Notes under the pieces: model-generated
Database searches by the model: none
What the model saw: only the letters and a program-made list of their open reading frames with translations
Told to the model about the DNA's origin: nothing
Made by a program: the position numbers and the translations under genes
Source of the DNA: Ottowia flava
Lineage (GTDB): Bacteria > Pseudomonadota > Gammaproteobacteria > Burkholderiales > Burkholderiaceae_C
Assembly: GCF_008017535.1 (NCBI RefSeq)
Contig: NZ_VRUA01000006.1
Coordinates: forward strand, 118,766 to 182,765
DNA: 64,000 nt
Direction: 5' to 3'
Shown: positions 1 to 8,356 of the stretch, piece by piece
Numbering within the stretch: position 1 is the stretch's first letter
Layout: each line of letters opens with the position of its first letter

Positions 1-1446
1 TTTGCGCGCAACATGGTCAAGGGCATGGCCAAGAACTTCCCCGCGCCCGTCAAGTGCGTGGACGCGGTCGAGATCGCCACCAAGTACAAGTTCGACGAAG
101 GCCTGGCGCGCGAACGCGAAATCTTCACCAACCTGATGCAGACGCCCGAGTGCAAGGCGCTGCGCCACATCTTCGCGGCTGAGCGTGCCGCGTCCAAGAT
201 TCCCGACGTGGGCAGCGACGTCAAGCCGCGCGACGTGAAGACCGTGGGCGTGATCGGCGCCGGCACCATGGGTGGCGGCATCGCCATGAACTTCCTGAAC
301 GCTGGCATCCCCGTCACGATGCTCGAGACCAAGCAGGAGGCGCTGGACCGCGGCGTTGCCACGATCAAGAAGAACTACGAAGCCCAGGTCAAGAAGGGCA
401 AGCTGAAGGCAGACAAGTACGAGCAGCGCATGGCCCTGCTCAAGACCACGCTGGACTACGCCGACCTGAAAGACGCCGACCTCATCATCGAAGCGGTGTT
501 TGAAGAGCTGGGCGTGAAGGAACAGGTCTTCAAGAAGCTGGACGAAGTGGCCAAGCCCGGCGCCATCTTGGCGTCCAACACCTCGACGCTGGACGTGGAC
601 AAGATCGCCGCGTTCACGAAGCGCCCGCAGGACGTGGTCGGCATGCACTTCTTCAGCCCGGCCAACGTGATGAAGCTGCTGGAAGTGGTGCGCGGCCAAG
701 CCACGGCCAAGGACGTGCTGGCCACGGTGATGGGCATCGCCAAGAAGATCAAGAAGACGGCCGTGGTGTCGGGCGTGTGCGACGGCTTCATCGGCAACCG
801 CATGATCGAGCAGTACAGCCGCCAGGCCGGCTTCATGCTGGACGAGGGCGCCACGCCCCAGCAGGTCGACAAGGCGATCGAGAAGTTCGGTTTTGCCATG
901 GGCCCGTTCCGCATGGGCGATCTGGCGGGCAACGATATTGGCTGGGCGATCCGCAAGCGCCGCGCCGTCGAGCGCGCCGACATGAAGTACAGCGCCACCG
1001 CCGACAAGCTGTGCGAGCTGGGCCGCTTCGGACAGAAAACCGGCGCCGGCTGGTACGACTATCAGCCCGGCAAGCGCGACGCCATCCCGAGCGAGCTGGT
1101 GAACAAGATGATCGAAGAGCACCGCGCGTCGCTGGGCATCAAGCCGCGCAAGATCAGCGACCAGGAAATCGTCGAGCGGCTGGTGTATTCGCTGGTCAAC
1201 GAAGCCGCACACATCCTCGAAGACGGCATTGCCAGCAAGGCGAGCGACATCGACATGGTGTACCTGACCGGCTACGGCTTCCCGATCTGGCGCGGCGGCC
1301 CGATGCGCTACGCCGACCAGGTGGGCCTGTTCAACGTGGCCGAGAGCATGAAGCGCTTTGCGCGCAATCCGAACGACGACGCCAGCTTCTGGGAGCCAGC
1401 GCCGCTGCTCAAGAAGCTCGTGGCCGAAGGCAAGAATTTCAACTGA
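1..1446 (+). CDS. fadB: 3-hydroxyacyl-CoA dehydrogenase / enoyl-CoA hydratase (FadB/FadJ type), 5' end outside window
   Basis: The reading frame is open from base 1, so the gene begins upstream; the visible 480 or so residues are the C-terminal two thirds of a trifunctional-type beta-oxidation protein. About residue 80 of the visible part there is the NAD-binding Rossmann motif VIGAGTMGGGIA, followed by the dehydrogenase signature around GMHFFSPANVMKLLEVV and FIGNRM, then the duplicated C-terminal HAD domain (TGYGFPIWRGGPMRYAD). It should oxidise 3-hydroxyacyl-CoA with NAD+; the hydratase half expected at the N-terminus is off the window. The thiolase gene follows 58 bp later, the usual fadB-fadA partnership. 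A copy of the dispersed repeat separates the two. Confidence 0.93.
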   Translation, partial: FARNMVKGMAKNFPAPVKCVDAVEIATKYKFDEGLAREREIFTNLMQTPECKALRHIFAAERAASKIPDVGSDVKPRDVKTVGVIGAGTMGGGIAMNFLNAGIPVTMLETKQEALDRGVATIKKNYEAQVKKGKLKADKYEQRMALLKTTLDYADLKDADLIIEAVFEELGVKEQVFKKLDEVAKPGAILASNTSTLDVDKIAAFTKRPQDVVGMHFFSPANVMKLLEVVRGQATAKDVLATVMGIAKKIKKTAVVSGVCDGFIGNRMIEQYSRQAGFMLDEGATPQQVDKAIEKFGFAMGPFRMGDLAGNDIGWAIRKRRAVERADMKYSATADKLCELGRFGQKTGAGWYDYQPGKRDAIPSELVNKMIEEHRASLGIKPRKISDQEIVERLVYSLVNEAAHILEDGIASKASDIDMVYLTGYGFPIWRGGPMRYADQVGLFNVAESMKRFARNPNDDASFWEPAPLLKKLVAEGKNFN

Positions 1447-1492
1447 AATTGGCTTCTAGCCCTTACCAGAAAAGCGCAACCAGCTATCAATT
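1446..1492 (+). repeat. Dispersed repeat copy 1 (forward)
   Basis: Begins at the fadB stop codon and ends just before the ribosome binding site of the thiolase. It reads GGCTTCTAGCCCTTACCAG then GCGCAACCAGCTATCAA. Forward orientation here means the strand with the order GGCCTCCAGCCCT ... GCGCAACCAGCTAT. Confidence 0.8.
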
Positions 1493-1504
1493 CAGGAGTA
1501 TTCA

Positions 1505-2680
1505 ATGACATCGGCCGTTATCGTTTCCACCGCCCGCACCCCGCTGACCAAGAGCTGGAAGGGTGCTTTCAACATGACCCACGGCGCCACCCTGGGCGGC
1601 CACGCTGTGCAGCACGCGATTGCGCGCGCCGGCATCGACGCGGGTGAAGTCGAAGACGTGATCATGGGCTGCGCCAACCCCGAAGGCGCGACCGGCGCCA
1701 ACATCGGCCGCCAGATCGCGCTGATGGCCGGCTGCCCGGTCACGGTCTCGGGCATGACCGTCAACCGCTTCTGCTCGTCCGGCCTGCAGACTATCGCGCT
1801 GGCCGCGCAACGCATCATCGCGGGCGAGGGCACGACCTACGTCGCCGGCGGCGTCGAAAGCATCTCCTGCGTGCAGCAGGAAATGAACCTGCACATGATG
1901 AAAGACCCGGCCCTTGAAGCCAAGGTGCCCGCCATCTACTGGAGCATGCTGCAGACCGCCGAGCAGGTCGCCAAGCGCTACAACATCGGCCGCGACGCCA
2001 TGGACGAGTACGGCGCCGCCAGCCAGCAGAGGGCCGCCGCCGCGCGCGCCGCGGGCAAGTTCGACGACGAGATCGCCCCCATCACCGTGCTGGCCGGCGT
2101 GGCCGACCCGGTCATGGGCCTGCGCACCAAGGAAGTGACGGTGTCGCAGGACGAAGGCATCCGCGAAGGCACGACCAAGGAAGGCATCAGCGGCATCCGC
2201 CCGGCACTGCCCGGCGGCGTAATCACCGCCGGCAACGCCAGCCAGTTCTCGGACGGCGCTGGCGCCTGTGTGGTGATGGACGAGGCAGAGGCGTCGCGCA
2301 AGGGTCTGAAGCCCCTGGGTCGTTTCCTCGGCTTTGCCGTGGCCGGCTGCGAGCCCGACGAAATGGGCATCGGCCCGGTCTTCGCCGTGCCCAAGGTGCT
2401 CAGCCGCCTGGGCCTGAAGGTCAGCGACATCGACCTGTGGGAGTTGAACGAAGCCTTCGCCGTGCAGGTGCTGTACTGCCGCGACAAGCTGGGCATCCCG
2501 GCCGACCGCCTGAACGTCAACGGCGGCGCCATCGCCGTGGGCCACCCGTATGGCGTGTCTGGCCAGCGCCTGACGGGTCACGCACTGATCGAGGGCAAGC
2601 GTCGCGGCGCCAAGCGCGTGGCGGTGACCATGTGCATCGGCGGCGGCATGGGCGCGGCCGGCATCTTCGAAGTGCTCTGA
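1505..2680 (+). CDS. fadA: acetyl-CoA C-acyltransferase (thiolase, FadA type)
   Basis: A 391-residue thiolase, the usual family length. The nucleophilic cysteine is Cys90 in [10 protein letters not shown]; the C-terminal half has [15 protein letters not shown] with the catalytic His and [13 protein letters not shown] with the second catalytic Cys. It cleaves 3-ketoacyl-CoA with CoA to acetyl-CoA and a shortened acyl-CoA, the last step of beta-oxidation. The start ATG is preceded by an AGGAG-type site (tcaggagtattcaATG). It sits directly after the FadB-type gene and just before a PaaI-type thioesterase, so the three probably form one transcription unit. Confidence 0.95.
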   Translation: MTSAVIVSTARTPLTKSWKGAFNMTHGATLGGHAVQHAIARAGIDAGEVEDVIMGCANPEGATGANIGRQIALMAGCPVTVSGMTVNRFCSSGLQTIALAAQRIIAGEGTTYVAGGVESISCVQQEMNLHMMKDPALEAKVPAIYWSMLQTAEQVAKRYNIGRDAMDEYGAASQQRAAAARAAGKFDDEIAPITVLAGVADPVMGLRTKEVTVSQDEGIREGTTKEGISGIRPALPGGVITAGNASQFSDGAGACVVMDEAEASRKGLKPLGRFLGFAVAGCEPDEMGIGPVFAVPKVLSRLGLKVSDIDLWELNEAFAVQVLYCRDKLGIPADRLNVNGGAIAVGHPYGVSGQRLTGHALIEGKRRGAKRVAVTMCIGGGMGAAGIFEVL

Positions 2681-2700
2681 GCACCGCGCGCGAGAGCACG

Positions 2701-3147
2701 GTGCCGTCGACGATCGACCTGGACACCCTGCGCCGGTTCTTTCGCATGGCGCCCTTCATGGTCGACCTGGGCATCGAGCCGGTCGCCCTGGAGGGCGGGC
2801 GCCTGCGCACGCGCCTTGAACTGCAGCCGCGCCATTTGCAGCACACCGGCGTCGTGCACGCCGGCGTAATGGCGTCGATGGCCGACCACAGCATGGGCGC
2901 GGTCGCGCAGACGAAGGCGCCCGAAGGCCACTGGGTGCTGACGGCCGAGTTCAAGACCAGCCTGCTGCGTGGCGCGCGCGGCGTGGCGCTGGAGTGCGAA
3001 GCCTGGGTCGTCAAACCCGGGCGGCAACTGAGCTTCGCCGAGGCCGAGGTCTACACCGTGGCGGCCGACGGCCAACGCACCTTGGTGGTCAAGGCCAACG
3101 GCACGATGGCGCTGACGCGGGCCGAGGCGCCCGCCCCAGCGGCTTGA
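2701..3147 (+). CDS. PaaI/YigI-type hotdog-fold thioesterase
   Basis: A 148-residue single hotdog domain protein; GTG at 2701, 20 bp after the thiolase stop, is the best start because it gives a normal N-terminus (DLDTLRRFFRMAPFMVDLG). The hallmark loop HTGVVHAGVMASMADHSMG (residues about 48-66) is the PaaI-family substrate-binding helix region. It probably hydrolyses acyl- or aryl-CoA thioesters that accumulate during degradation and frees CoA. Position at the end of the fadB-fadA unit fits this role. The exact substrate cannot be read from the sequence. Confidence 0.85.
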   Translation: MPSTIDLDTLRRFFRMAPFMVDLGIEPVALEGGRLRTRLELQPRHLQHTGVVHAGVMASMADHSMGAVAQTKAPEGHWVLTAEFKTSLLRGARGVALECEAWVVKPGRQLSFAEAEVYTVAADGQRTLVVKANGTMALTRAEAPAPAA

Positions 3148-3262
3148 GCGCACTCCGCCTTCTTGCTTGCAGGCGTGGCAGTCATCACCGGGTGGCCGGC
3201 TTTGGGCCGGGTCGCGCGGCGCTGATGCAGCAGCGGGGAAGCAGTCCCGCTTCATCGAAATC

Positions 3263-3324
3263 GCTAGCTTTTGTATAGCTGCTCGCGCAAGTGGGTGTAG
3301 GGCGGAGCGGCTATTTGGCTCGAA
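3263..3324 (-). repeat. Dispersed repeat copy 2 (reverse)
   Basis: Lies between the convergent ends of the thioesterase and the VOC gene. Inverted ends GCTAGCTTTTGTATAGCTGC are followed by CTCGCGCAAGTGGGTGTAGG and GCGGCTATTTGGCTCGAA. Being between convergent genes it could act as a terminator, but there is no clear T-tract. Confidence 0.75.
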
Positions 3325-3327
3325 GAC

Positions 3328-3741
3328 CTATTCCGCCATGTGGCACACGGCTTCGATGTTGTTGCCTTCCGGGTCGATGACGAAGGCGCCGTAGTAGTTG
3401 GGGTGGTAGTCGGGCCGCAGGCCGGGCGCGCCATTGTCGCGGCCGCCGGCGGCGATGGCGGCTTTGTAGAAGGCGTCGACCTGCGCGCGGCTGGTGGCGC
3501 GCCAGGCGAGGTGGCAGCCCGACGTGGCGGGTGGGCCACCAAAGGGCGAGGGCCCGTCGATGAACCACACGTCGGTCTTTTTGCCGTCCGGTTCGGTGGG
3601 GTCGGGGTGGGCGAAGCCGAGGATGTTGGCGCCGTAGTTGGCTTCCATTGCCACGCTGTAGCCCAGCGGGGCGAGGGCGGCGCTGTAAAACGCCTTGGCG
3701 CGGGCGATGTCGGTCACCCGAAATGTCATGTGGTCGATCAT
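3328..3741 (-). CDS. VOC (glyoxalase/bleomycin-resistance fold) protein
   Basis: A 137-residue protein with the two beta-alpha-beta-beta-beta modules of the vicinal oxygen chelate superfamily: N-terminal MIDHMTFRVTDIARAKAFY and C-terminal GAFVIDPEGNNIEAVCH. Metal-ligand candidates are His4 and the Glu of NNIEAV. The start at 3741 has a good site (caggag, 8 nt upstream); longer frames upstream have none. The subfamily includes lactoylglutathione lyases and uncharacterised dioxygenase-like proteins; I cannot name a substrate. It is transcribed against its neighbours and is not part of the fatty-acid unit. Confidence 0.85.
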   Translation of the reverse strand: MIDHMTFRVTDIARAKAFYSAALAPLGYSVAMEANYGANILGFAHPDPTEPDGKKTDVWFIDGPSPFGGPPATSGCHLAWRATSRAQVDAFYKAAIAAGGRDNGAPGLRPDYHPNYYGAFVIDPEGNNIEAVCHMAE

Positions 3742-3896
3742 GGGAAGCGCTCCTGTTGGGGTGTGTCGGGCTGGCAGCGTAGCATGAAAACTGTATAAAA
3801 GCACAGTCAAAAGGGGCGTATCGCGCGCACTGGTCCACCCACCCGCGTCACGCATCGGACACGCGCCGCCCGCCACTCGCTTCGATAATTTGGCGC

Positions 3897-5732
3897 ATGA
3901 CGACACCGCTGCGCTCCACGCTCGACTTTTTGCTGCACGACTGGCTGGATGCCTCCGCGTTGACGCAGCGACCGCGCTTTGCCGACCACTCCCGCGAGAC
4001 GTTCGACGCGGTGTTGGACACCTGCGAGCGCATCGCCCGCGAGAAGTACGCGCCGTTCAACCGGCTGGTGGATACCGAAGAGCCGCGCACCGAACAGAAC
4101 GCCGACGGCAGCTTGCGCGTGGTGCTGCCGCGCGCCACGTACGAAGCGCGCGAAGCCTATGCCGAATCTGGCATGCTGGCCGCAGCGCAGGACTACGAGC
4201 ACGGCGGCATGCAATTGCCGTATCTGGTGGAGGCGGCGGCCAATGCGTTCTTTGGCAAGGCGTCGATCAGCATTTCGTCGAGCCTGCTCACCGTCGGCAA
4301 TGCCAACCTGCTCATGGCGCACGGTACCGAAGCCCAGAAGCGCGTCTTCGCCGCCAACGAGTTCAACGGCCGCTGGACCGGCACGATGTGCCTGAGCGAG
4401 CCGCAGGCTGGTTCGTCGCTGAGCGATGTGGCCACGCGCGCGGTGCTGGAAGACGCGGGCGACCCGCTCGGCCCGCGCTACCGGTTGCGTGGCAACAAGA
4501 TGTGGATTTCGGCGGGCGAGCACGAGCTGGCCGACAACATCGTGCATTTGGTGCTGGCCAAGATTCCGGGCGCCGACGGCAAGCTGGTGCCCGGCGTCAA
4601 GGGCATTTCGCTGTTCGTCGTGCCCAAGAAGCTGGTCGATGCCGACGGGCAACTGACCGGGGTGCGCAACGACGTGTCGCTGGCGGGCTTGAACCACAAG
4701 CTGGGCTGGCGCGGCACGACCAACACGCTGCTGAACTTCGGGGAAGGGCAGTTCAAGGTGGACGGCCAACCGGGTGCCGTCGGCTACCTGGTCGGCCAGC
4801 CGGGCGAGGGGCTGCGCTGCATGTTCCACATGATGAACGAGGCGCGCATTGCCATCGGCATGGCGGCGACCATGCTCGGCCTGGCAGGCTACGAGGCTTC
4901 GCTCGACTATGCCAAGACGCGCACGCAGGGCCGCCCCGTGGGCCCGGCAGGCAAGGACCCGTCGGCGCCGCCTGTGCGCCTGATCGAGCACGCCGACATT
5001 CGCCGCATGCTGCTGGCGCAAAAGAGCTATTGCGAGGGTGCGCTGGCGCTGCTGCTGTACTGCGCCAAGCTGGTGGACGAGCAGCACACCGGCGACGCCG
5101 CGCAGGCCGATGAAGCGCGCCTGTTGCTGGAGGTGCTGACGCCCATCGCCAAGAGCTGGCCCAGCGAGAACTGCCTGGAAGCCAACAGCCTGGCCATCCA
5201 GATCCACGGCGGCTACGGCTACACGCGCGACTTTCCGGTCGAACAGTACTGGCGCGACAACCGCCTGAACATGATCCACGAGGGAACGCACGGCATCCAG
5301 GCCATGGACCTGCTGGGCCGCAAGGTGCTGATGGAAGGCGGGCGCGGGCTGCAACTGCTGGCTGGGCGCATCAACGCGACCATCGAGCAGGCGATGCAGC
5401 GCCCGGCGCTTGCCGCCCACGCCAACGCGCTGGCGCAGACCCTGGCGCGCGTGGGCGCCGTGACCAAGGCGGCGTGGGCGACCGGCGATGCGGGCGAGGC
5501 GCTGGCCAACGCCGTGCCTTACATGCAGGCCTTCGGCCACATGGTGCTGGCCTGGGTCTGGCTGGACCTGTTACTGGTCTCGGATGCTGCAAAAAATGCA
5601 GCTGCCCGCGTAGGTGCAGAGGGCGCTGCGGCCTATTTCTTTGCCTATGAGCTGCCCAAGACCGAAGCCTGGTTGCAGGTGGTCGAGCAGCGCAACATGA
5701 CCTGCGCGCAGCTGCCCGAAGAGGCGTTTTGA
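3897..5732 (+). CDS. acyl-CoA dehydrogenase with C-terminal extension (about 600-residue class)
   Basis: A 611-residue flavoprotein of the long acyl-CoA dehydrogenase class. Visible landmarks are the N-terminal helical domain, the FAD/substrate segment WTGTMCLSEPQAGSSLSD, KMWISAGEHEL, and the C-terminal domain with IQIHGGYGYTRDFPVEQYWRD and IHEGTHGIQAMDLLGRKV, the region carrying the catalytic acid in this class. It introduces the trans-2 double bond into acyl-CoA and passes electrons to ETF. The C-terminal stretch coded by 5585-5643 (rich in Ala, with unusual codons) resembles a decayed copy of the dispersed repeat. The ATG at 3897 lacks a strong ribosome site but gives the family N-terminus. 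Confidence 0.92.
   Translation: MTTPLRSTLDFLLHDWLDASALTQRPRFADHSRETFDAVLDTCERIAREKYAPFNRLVDTEEPRTEQNADGSLRVVLPRATYEAREAYAESGMLAAAQDYEHGGMQLPYLVEAAANAFFGKASISISSSLLTVGNANLLMAHGTEAQKRVFAANEFNGRWTGTMCLSEPQAGSSLSDVATRAVLEDAGDPLGPRYRLRGNKMWISAGEHELADNIVHLVLAKIPGADGKLVPGVKGISLFVVPKKLVDADGQLTGVRNDVSLAGLNHKLGWRGTTNTLLNFGEGQFKVDGQPGAVGYLVGQPGEGLRCMFHMMNEARIAIGMAATMLGLAGYEASLDYAKTRTQGRPVGPAGKDPSAPPVRLIEHADIRRMLLAQKSYCEGALALLLYCAKLVDEQHTGDAAQADEARLLLEVLTPIAKSWPSENCLEANSLAIQIHGGYGYTRDFPVEQYWRDNRLNMIHEGTHGIQAMDLLGRKVLMEGGRGLQLLAGRINATIEQAMQRPALAAHANALAQTLARVGAVTKAAWATGDAGEALANAVPYMQAFGHMVLAWVWLDLLLVSDAAKNAAARVGAEGAAAYFFAYELPKTEAWLQVVEQRNMTCAQLPEEAF
5585..5643 (-). repeat. Possible decayed dispersed repeat inside the acyl-CoA dehydrogenase gene
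   Basis: Reads tgctgcaaaaaatgcagctg, then ggcgctgcggcctatttctt; the order and spacing match the reverse form of the repeat (inverted TGCTGC/GCAGC ends, CGCG centre, GGCCxATTT end) but identity is low. In frame it codes an Ala-rich segment before YFFAYELPKTEAW. Confidence 0.4.
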
Positions 5733-6027
5733 GCCGGCCCAGCCCGCTGGCCATGCGGTGGCGCAGCGCCTGCGCTAGACTGCGCGCATGGCATCCCTGC
5801 TCATCCATGTTCTGACCGCGCGGCCCGCGCGTGGCCGGCGCGTGGGCATGGGTCCACTGCCACCTCCCATCCTCCGTGCGGCATCGGTCTGCACGGCGGG
5901 CGTTTGCCCGCCGCCGCCGGTCGCCGACGCGGGCTGACGTTCGTCGGCCCGTTTCTCGCTTTCTCCTTGTGCGCTGGGGCCGATCGGCCCGGGCGTCGGT
6001 CTGGTTTTGCGATGGATGGGAATTTCC
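5733..6027. other. Intergenic stretch without a convincing gene
   Basis: Between the acyl-CoA dehydrogenase and the EamA gene. Short open frames exist on both strands but none has a ribosome site or a recognisable product. A GC-rich inverted stretch (gcggcccgcgcgtggccggcg) lies near 5820. Presumably it holds the promoter of the EamA gene; I could not pick out -35/-10 boxes. Confidence 0.4.
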
Positions 6028-6903
6028 ATGACTTCTTCTTTTCGGGCGCGCCCCTGGGCTACCTGGGGTGCCATGTCCTTGTTCGTGCTGCTGTGGGGCA
6101 GCGCGGCGATCTTCACGCGCTGGGGGCTGGACCACGGCTCTGCCTCGGCGCTCCTGCTGGTGCGCTACGGCGTTGCTCTGATGGCGCTGGGCTTGCTGGT
6201 GCCACTGACGCGCGGCCCGTGGCTGCCCGAGCGCGGCACGCGCCGCACCGTGGCCTTCGCAGGGCTGCTGATGGTGGCGTGCTATTCGGTCTGCTATTTC
6301 CAGGCCATGGCGCACGGCATCACCCCCGGGCTGATCGCCACCTTGCTCGGCGTGCAGCCGATTCTGACGCTGCTGCTGGTGGAGCGGCGCTTCAGCGCGG
6401 CGCGCCTGCGCGGCTTGCTGCTGGCGCTGGCCGGGCTGGCATTGGTGGTCCGCCAGAGCCTTCAGGCCACGGGGTTTGACACCACCGGGCTGGCCTATGC
6501 ACTGGCAGCGCTGGCCTGCGTCACCTTGGGTGCCATCGTGCAAAAGCGCGTGAAGCAGGCGCCGCTGCAGGTGCTGCCCTTGCAGTACGCCGTCACGCTG
6601 TTGGTGTGCCTGGGGTTTGCGGCCCTGCAGCCGCTGCGCTGGGACGGCAGCCTGGGGTTCTGGGCCCCGGCGCTCATGCTGGGCCTGGTGATCTCGGTGC
6701 TGGCGCAGTGGCTGCTGTACCGGCTGATCCAGCGAGGCAACCTGGTCAACGTGACCAGCCTGTTCTACCTGGTGCCGGCCGTCACGGCGCTGCTCGACTG
6801 GGCGGTGCTGGGCAACGTGCTGGGCGGATGGGCCGTGCTCGGCATGGGGTGCATCCTGGTGGGCGTGGTGTTGGTGCACCAGCAGGGCGCGGTGGTGCGC
6901 TGA
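6028..6903 (+). CDS. EamA/DMT-family permease
   Basis: About 291 residues with ten predicted hydrophobic helices in two EamA repeats, starting WGAMSLFVLLWGSAAIFTRW and ending GWAVLGMGCILVGVVLVHQQ. Family members export amino acids or other metabolites across the inner membrane (RhaT, YdcZ, RarD relatives); the substrate is unknown here. Starts at 6016 and 6028 are both possible; 6028 is preferred because GGATGGG lies 7 nt upstream. Monocistronic by position. Confidence 0.88.
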   Translation: MTSSFRARPWATWGAMSLFVLLWGSAAIFTRWGLDHGSASALLLVRYGVALMALGLLVPLTRGPWLPERGTRRTVAFAGLLMVACYSVCYFQAMAHGITPGLIATLLGVQPILTLLLVERRFSAARLRGLLLALAGLALVVRQSLQATGFDTTGLAYALAALACVTLGAIVQKRVKQAPLQVLPLQYAVTLLVCLGFAALQPLRWDGSLGFWAPALMLGLVISVLAQWLLYRLIQRGNLVNVTSLFYLVPAVTALLDWAVLGNVLGGWAVLGMGCILVGVVLVHQQGAVVR

Positions 6904-7010
6904 CGGGCGAAGCCGGTGGCCTGTGCGGTCCAATCGCACAGGAGACAGCGGCGTTTTCACCGTCTGCGCACAATACGCGTTTGCCAACCACCGACACTGG
7001 AGACCTTGCC

Positions 7011-7802
7011 GTGACCCGAACCGTTCAACAACTCTTCGACCTCAAGGGCAAGACTGCACTGGTGACGGGCGGCTCGCGCGGGCTGGGCCTGCAGATGGCG
7101 CAGGCGCTGGGCGAGGCGGGCGCGCGCGTGATGATCAGCGCGCGCAAGGCGGACGAGCTGGAAAGCGCCGTGGCCGATCTGCAGGCCGCCGGCATCGACG
7201 CGCGCTGGATCGCCGCCGACGCCGCGCAGGAAGCCGACATCCACCGCCTGGCCGACGAGACGCTGGAGCGCATGGGTGACGTCGATATTCTGGTCAACAA
7301 CGCCGGTGCCGCCTGGGGCGCTCCTGCCGAAGACCACCCGACCGAGGCGTGGGACAAGGTCATGAACCTCAACGTGCGCGGCTACTTCCTGCTGAGCCAG
7401 CGCCTGGCCAAGAAAAGCATGATCGCGCGCAAGCAGGGGCGCATCATCAACATTGCCTCCATCGCCGGTCTGGGCGGCAACCCGCGCGGTATGGAAACCA
7501 TTGCCTACAACACCAGCAAGGGTGCGGTGATCAACTTCACCCGCGCGCTGGCCTGCGAGTGGGGCGAGCACGGCATCACCGTCAACGCCATCTGCCCGGG
7601 TTTCTTTCCCAGCAAGATGACGCGCGGCACGCTGGAAAAGCTGGGCGAGGAAGAAATGGCCAGCCATTCGCCCCTGCTGCGCCTGGGCGACGAAGAAGAC
7701 CTGAAGGGCATCACCCTGCTGTACGCCAGCGACGCCGGCAAGCACATCACCGGCCAGTGGCTGGCGGTGGACGGCGGCGTCAGTGTCGTCACGGGCGGCT
7801 GA
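7011..7802 (+). CDS. SDR-family NAD(P)-dependent oxidoreductase
   Basis: A 263-residue classical short-chain dehydrogenase. Cofactor motif TGGSRGLG near residue 20, NNAG motif (ILVNNAGAAWG), catalytic Ser in NIASIAGLGG and the catalytic Tyr/Lys pair in YNTSKGA, followed by VNAICPGFF. The GTG at 7011 has GGAGA 7 nt upstream. It sits ahead of a thioesterase and an MDR reductase in a same-strand run, so a role in 3-oxoacyl or hydroxyacyl-CoA chemistry is likely; the closest named relatives I recall are FabG-like and 2-deoxy-gluconate dehydrogenase-like enzymes. Confidence 0.88.
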   Translation: MTRTVQQLFDLKGKTALVTGGSRGLGLQMAQALGEAGARVMISARKADELESAVADLQAAGIDARWIAADAAQEADIHRLADETLERMGDVDILVNNAGAAWGAPAEDHPTEAWDKVMNLNVRGYFLLSQRLAKKSMIARKQGRIINIASIAGLGGNPRGMETIAYNTSKGAVINFTRALACEWGEHGITVNAICPGFFPSKMTRGTLEKLGEEEMASHSPLLRLGDEEDLKGITLLYASDAGKHITGQWLAVDGGVSVVTGG

Positions 7803-7833
7803 TGGCGCGGCGCGGACGACCCGGGGGCCACGC

Positions 7834-8271
7834 ATGAGCCTGGACTTCGGCGCCGTCATCCCCTTCATCCACCACCTGGGCATGACGCTGGAGCGCTTTC
7901 AGGACGGCGAATCGACGCTGCACTTTCCGGTGCAACCCATCCACTTCAACTCCCACGGCGTCACGCACGGCGGGGCCCTGATGACGATGATGGACGTGAC
8001 CCTGGCCACCGCGGCGCGCAGCGCCAACCTGGGCTGGGGCGTGGTCACCATCGAGATGAAGACCAGCTTCGTGCGACCCGCCACCGCGACCGCCGGGCGC
8101 CCGCTGGTCAGCCACGGCAAGCTGCTGCACCGCACGCGGTCGATGGCCTTCGTCGAGGGCTCGGTCTACGATGCCGACGGGCAGCTGTGTGCGCACGCCA
8201 CCGGCACCTTCAAGTACGTGCCACCGGCCGAGCCCCAGGGCGGCCAGCCGGGCCGGCTGTCGACCGACTGA
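7834..8271 (+). CDS. PaaI-type hotdog-fold thioesterase
   Basis: A 145-residue hotdog protein with the family segment SHGVTHGGALMTMMDVTLATA (residues about 44-64) and a conserved VTIEMKTSFVRPA strand. It starts 31 bp after the SDR stop and runs in the same direction, so co-transcription is likely. Probable acyl-CoA thioesterase. It is the second PaaI-like protein in 5 kb; the two differ clearly in sequence and are not a recent duplication. Confidence 0.85.
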   Translation: MSLDFGAVIPFIHHLGMTLERFQDGESTLHFPVQPIHFNSHGVTHGGALMTMMDVTLATAARSANLGWGVVTIEMKTSFVRPATATAGRPLVSHGKLLHRTRSMAFVEGSVYDADGQLCAHATGTFKYVPPAEPQGGQPGRLSTD

Positions 8272-8283
8272 GGCGCCCGATTT

Positions 8284-8345
8284 TCCAGAGAAATCGGCCC
8301 CCAGCCCTACAACCACCTGCGCAAGCAGCTACCGCATTCATAGCA
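8284..8345 (+). repeat. Dispersed repeat copy 3 (forward)
   Basis: Between the thioesterase stop and the ribosome site of the MDR gene. Reads AAATCGGCCCCCAGCCCTAC, then AACCACCTGCGCAAGCAGCT, then ATTCATAGC; one of the cleanest copies. Confidence 0.88.
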
Positions 8346-8356
8346 AAGGACCTGCC

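Noticed and set aside
3807..5540. A 577-codon open frame on the minus strand opposite the acyl-CoA dehydrogenase gene
   Set aside because: Product is low-complexity and Arg/Ala/His-rich, matches no family, and lies fully opposite a well-conserved gene; typical antisense frame in high-GC DNA.
5775..6116. Possible 113-residue minus-strand protein before the EamA gene
   Set aside because: Overlaps the EamA start, low-complexity, no ribosome site; left as intergenic.
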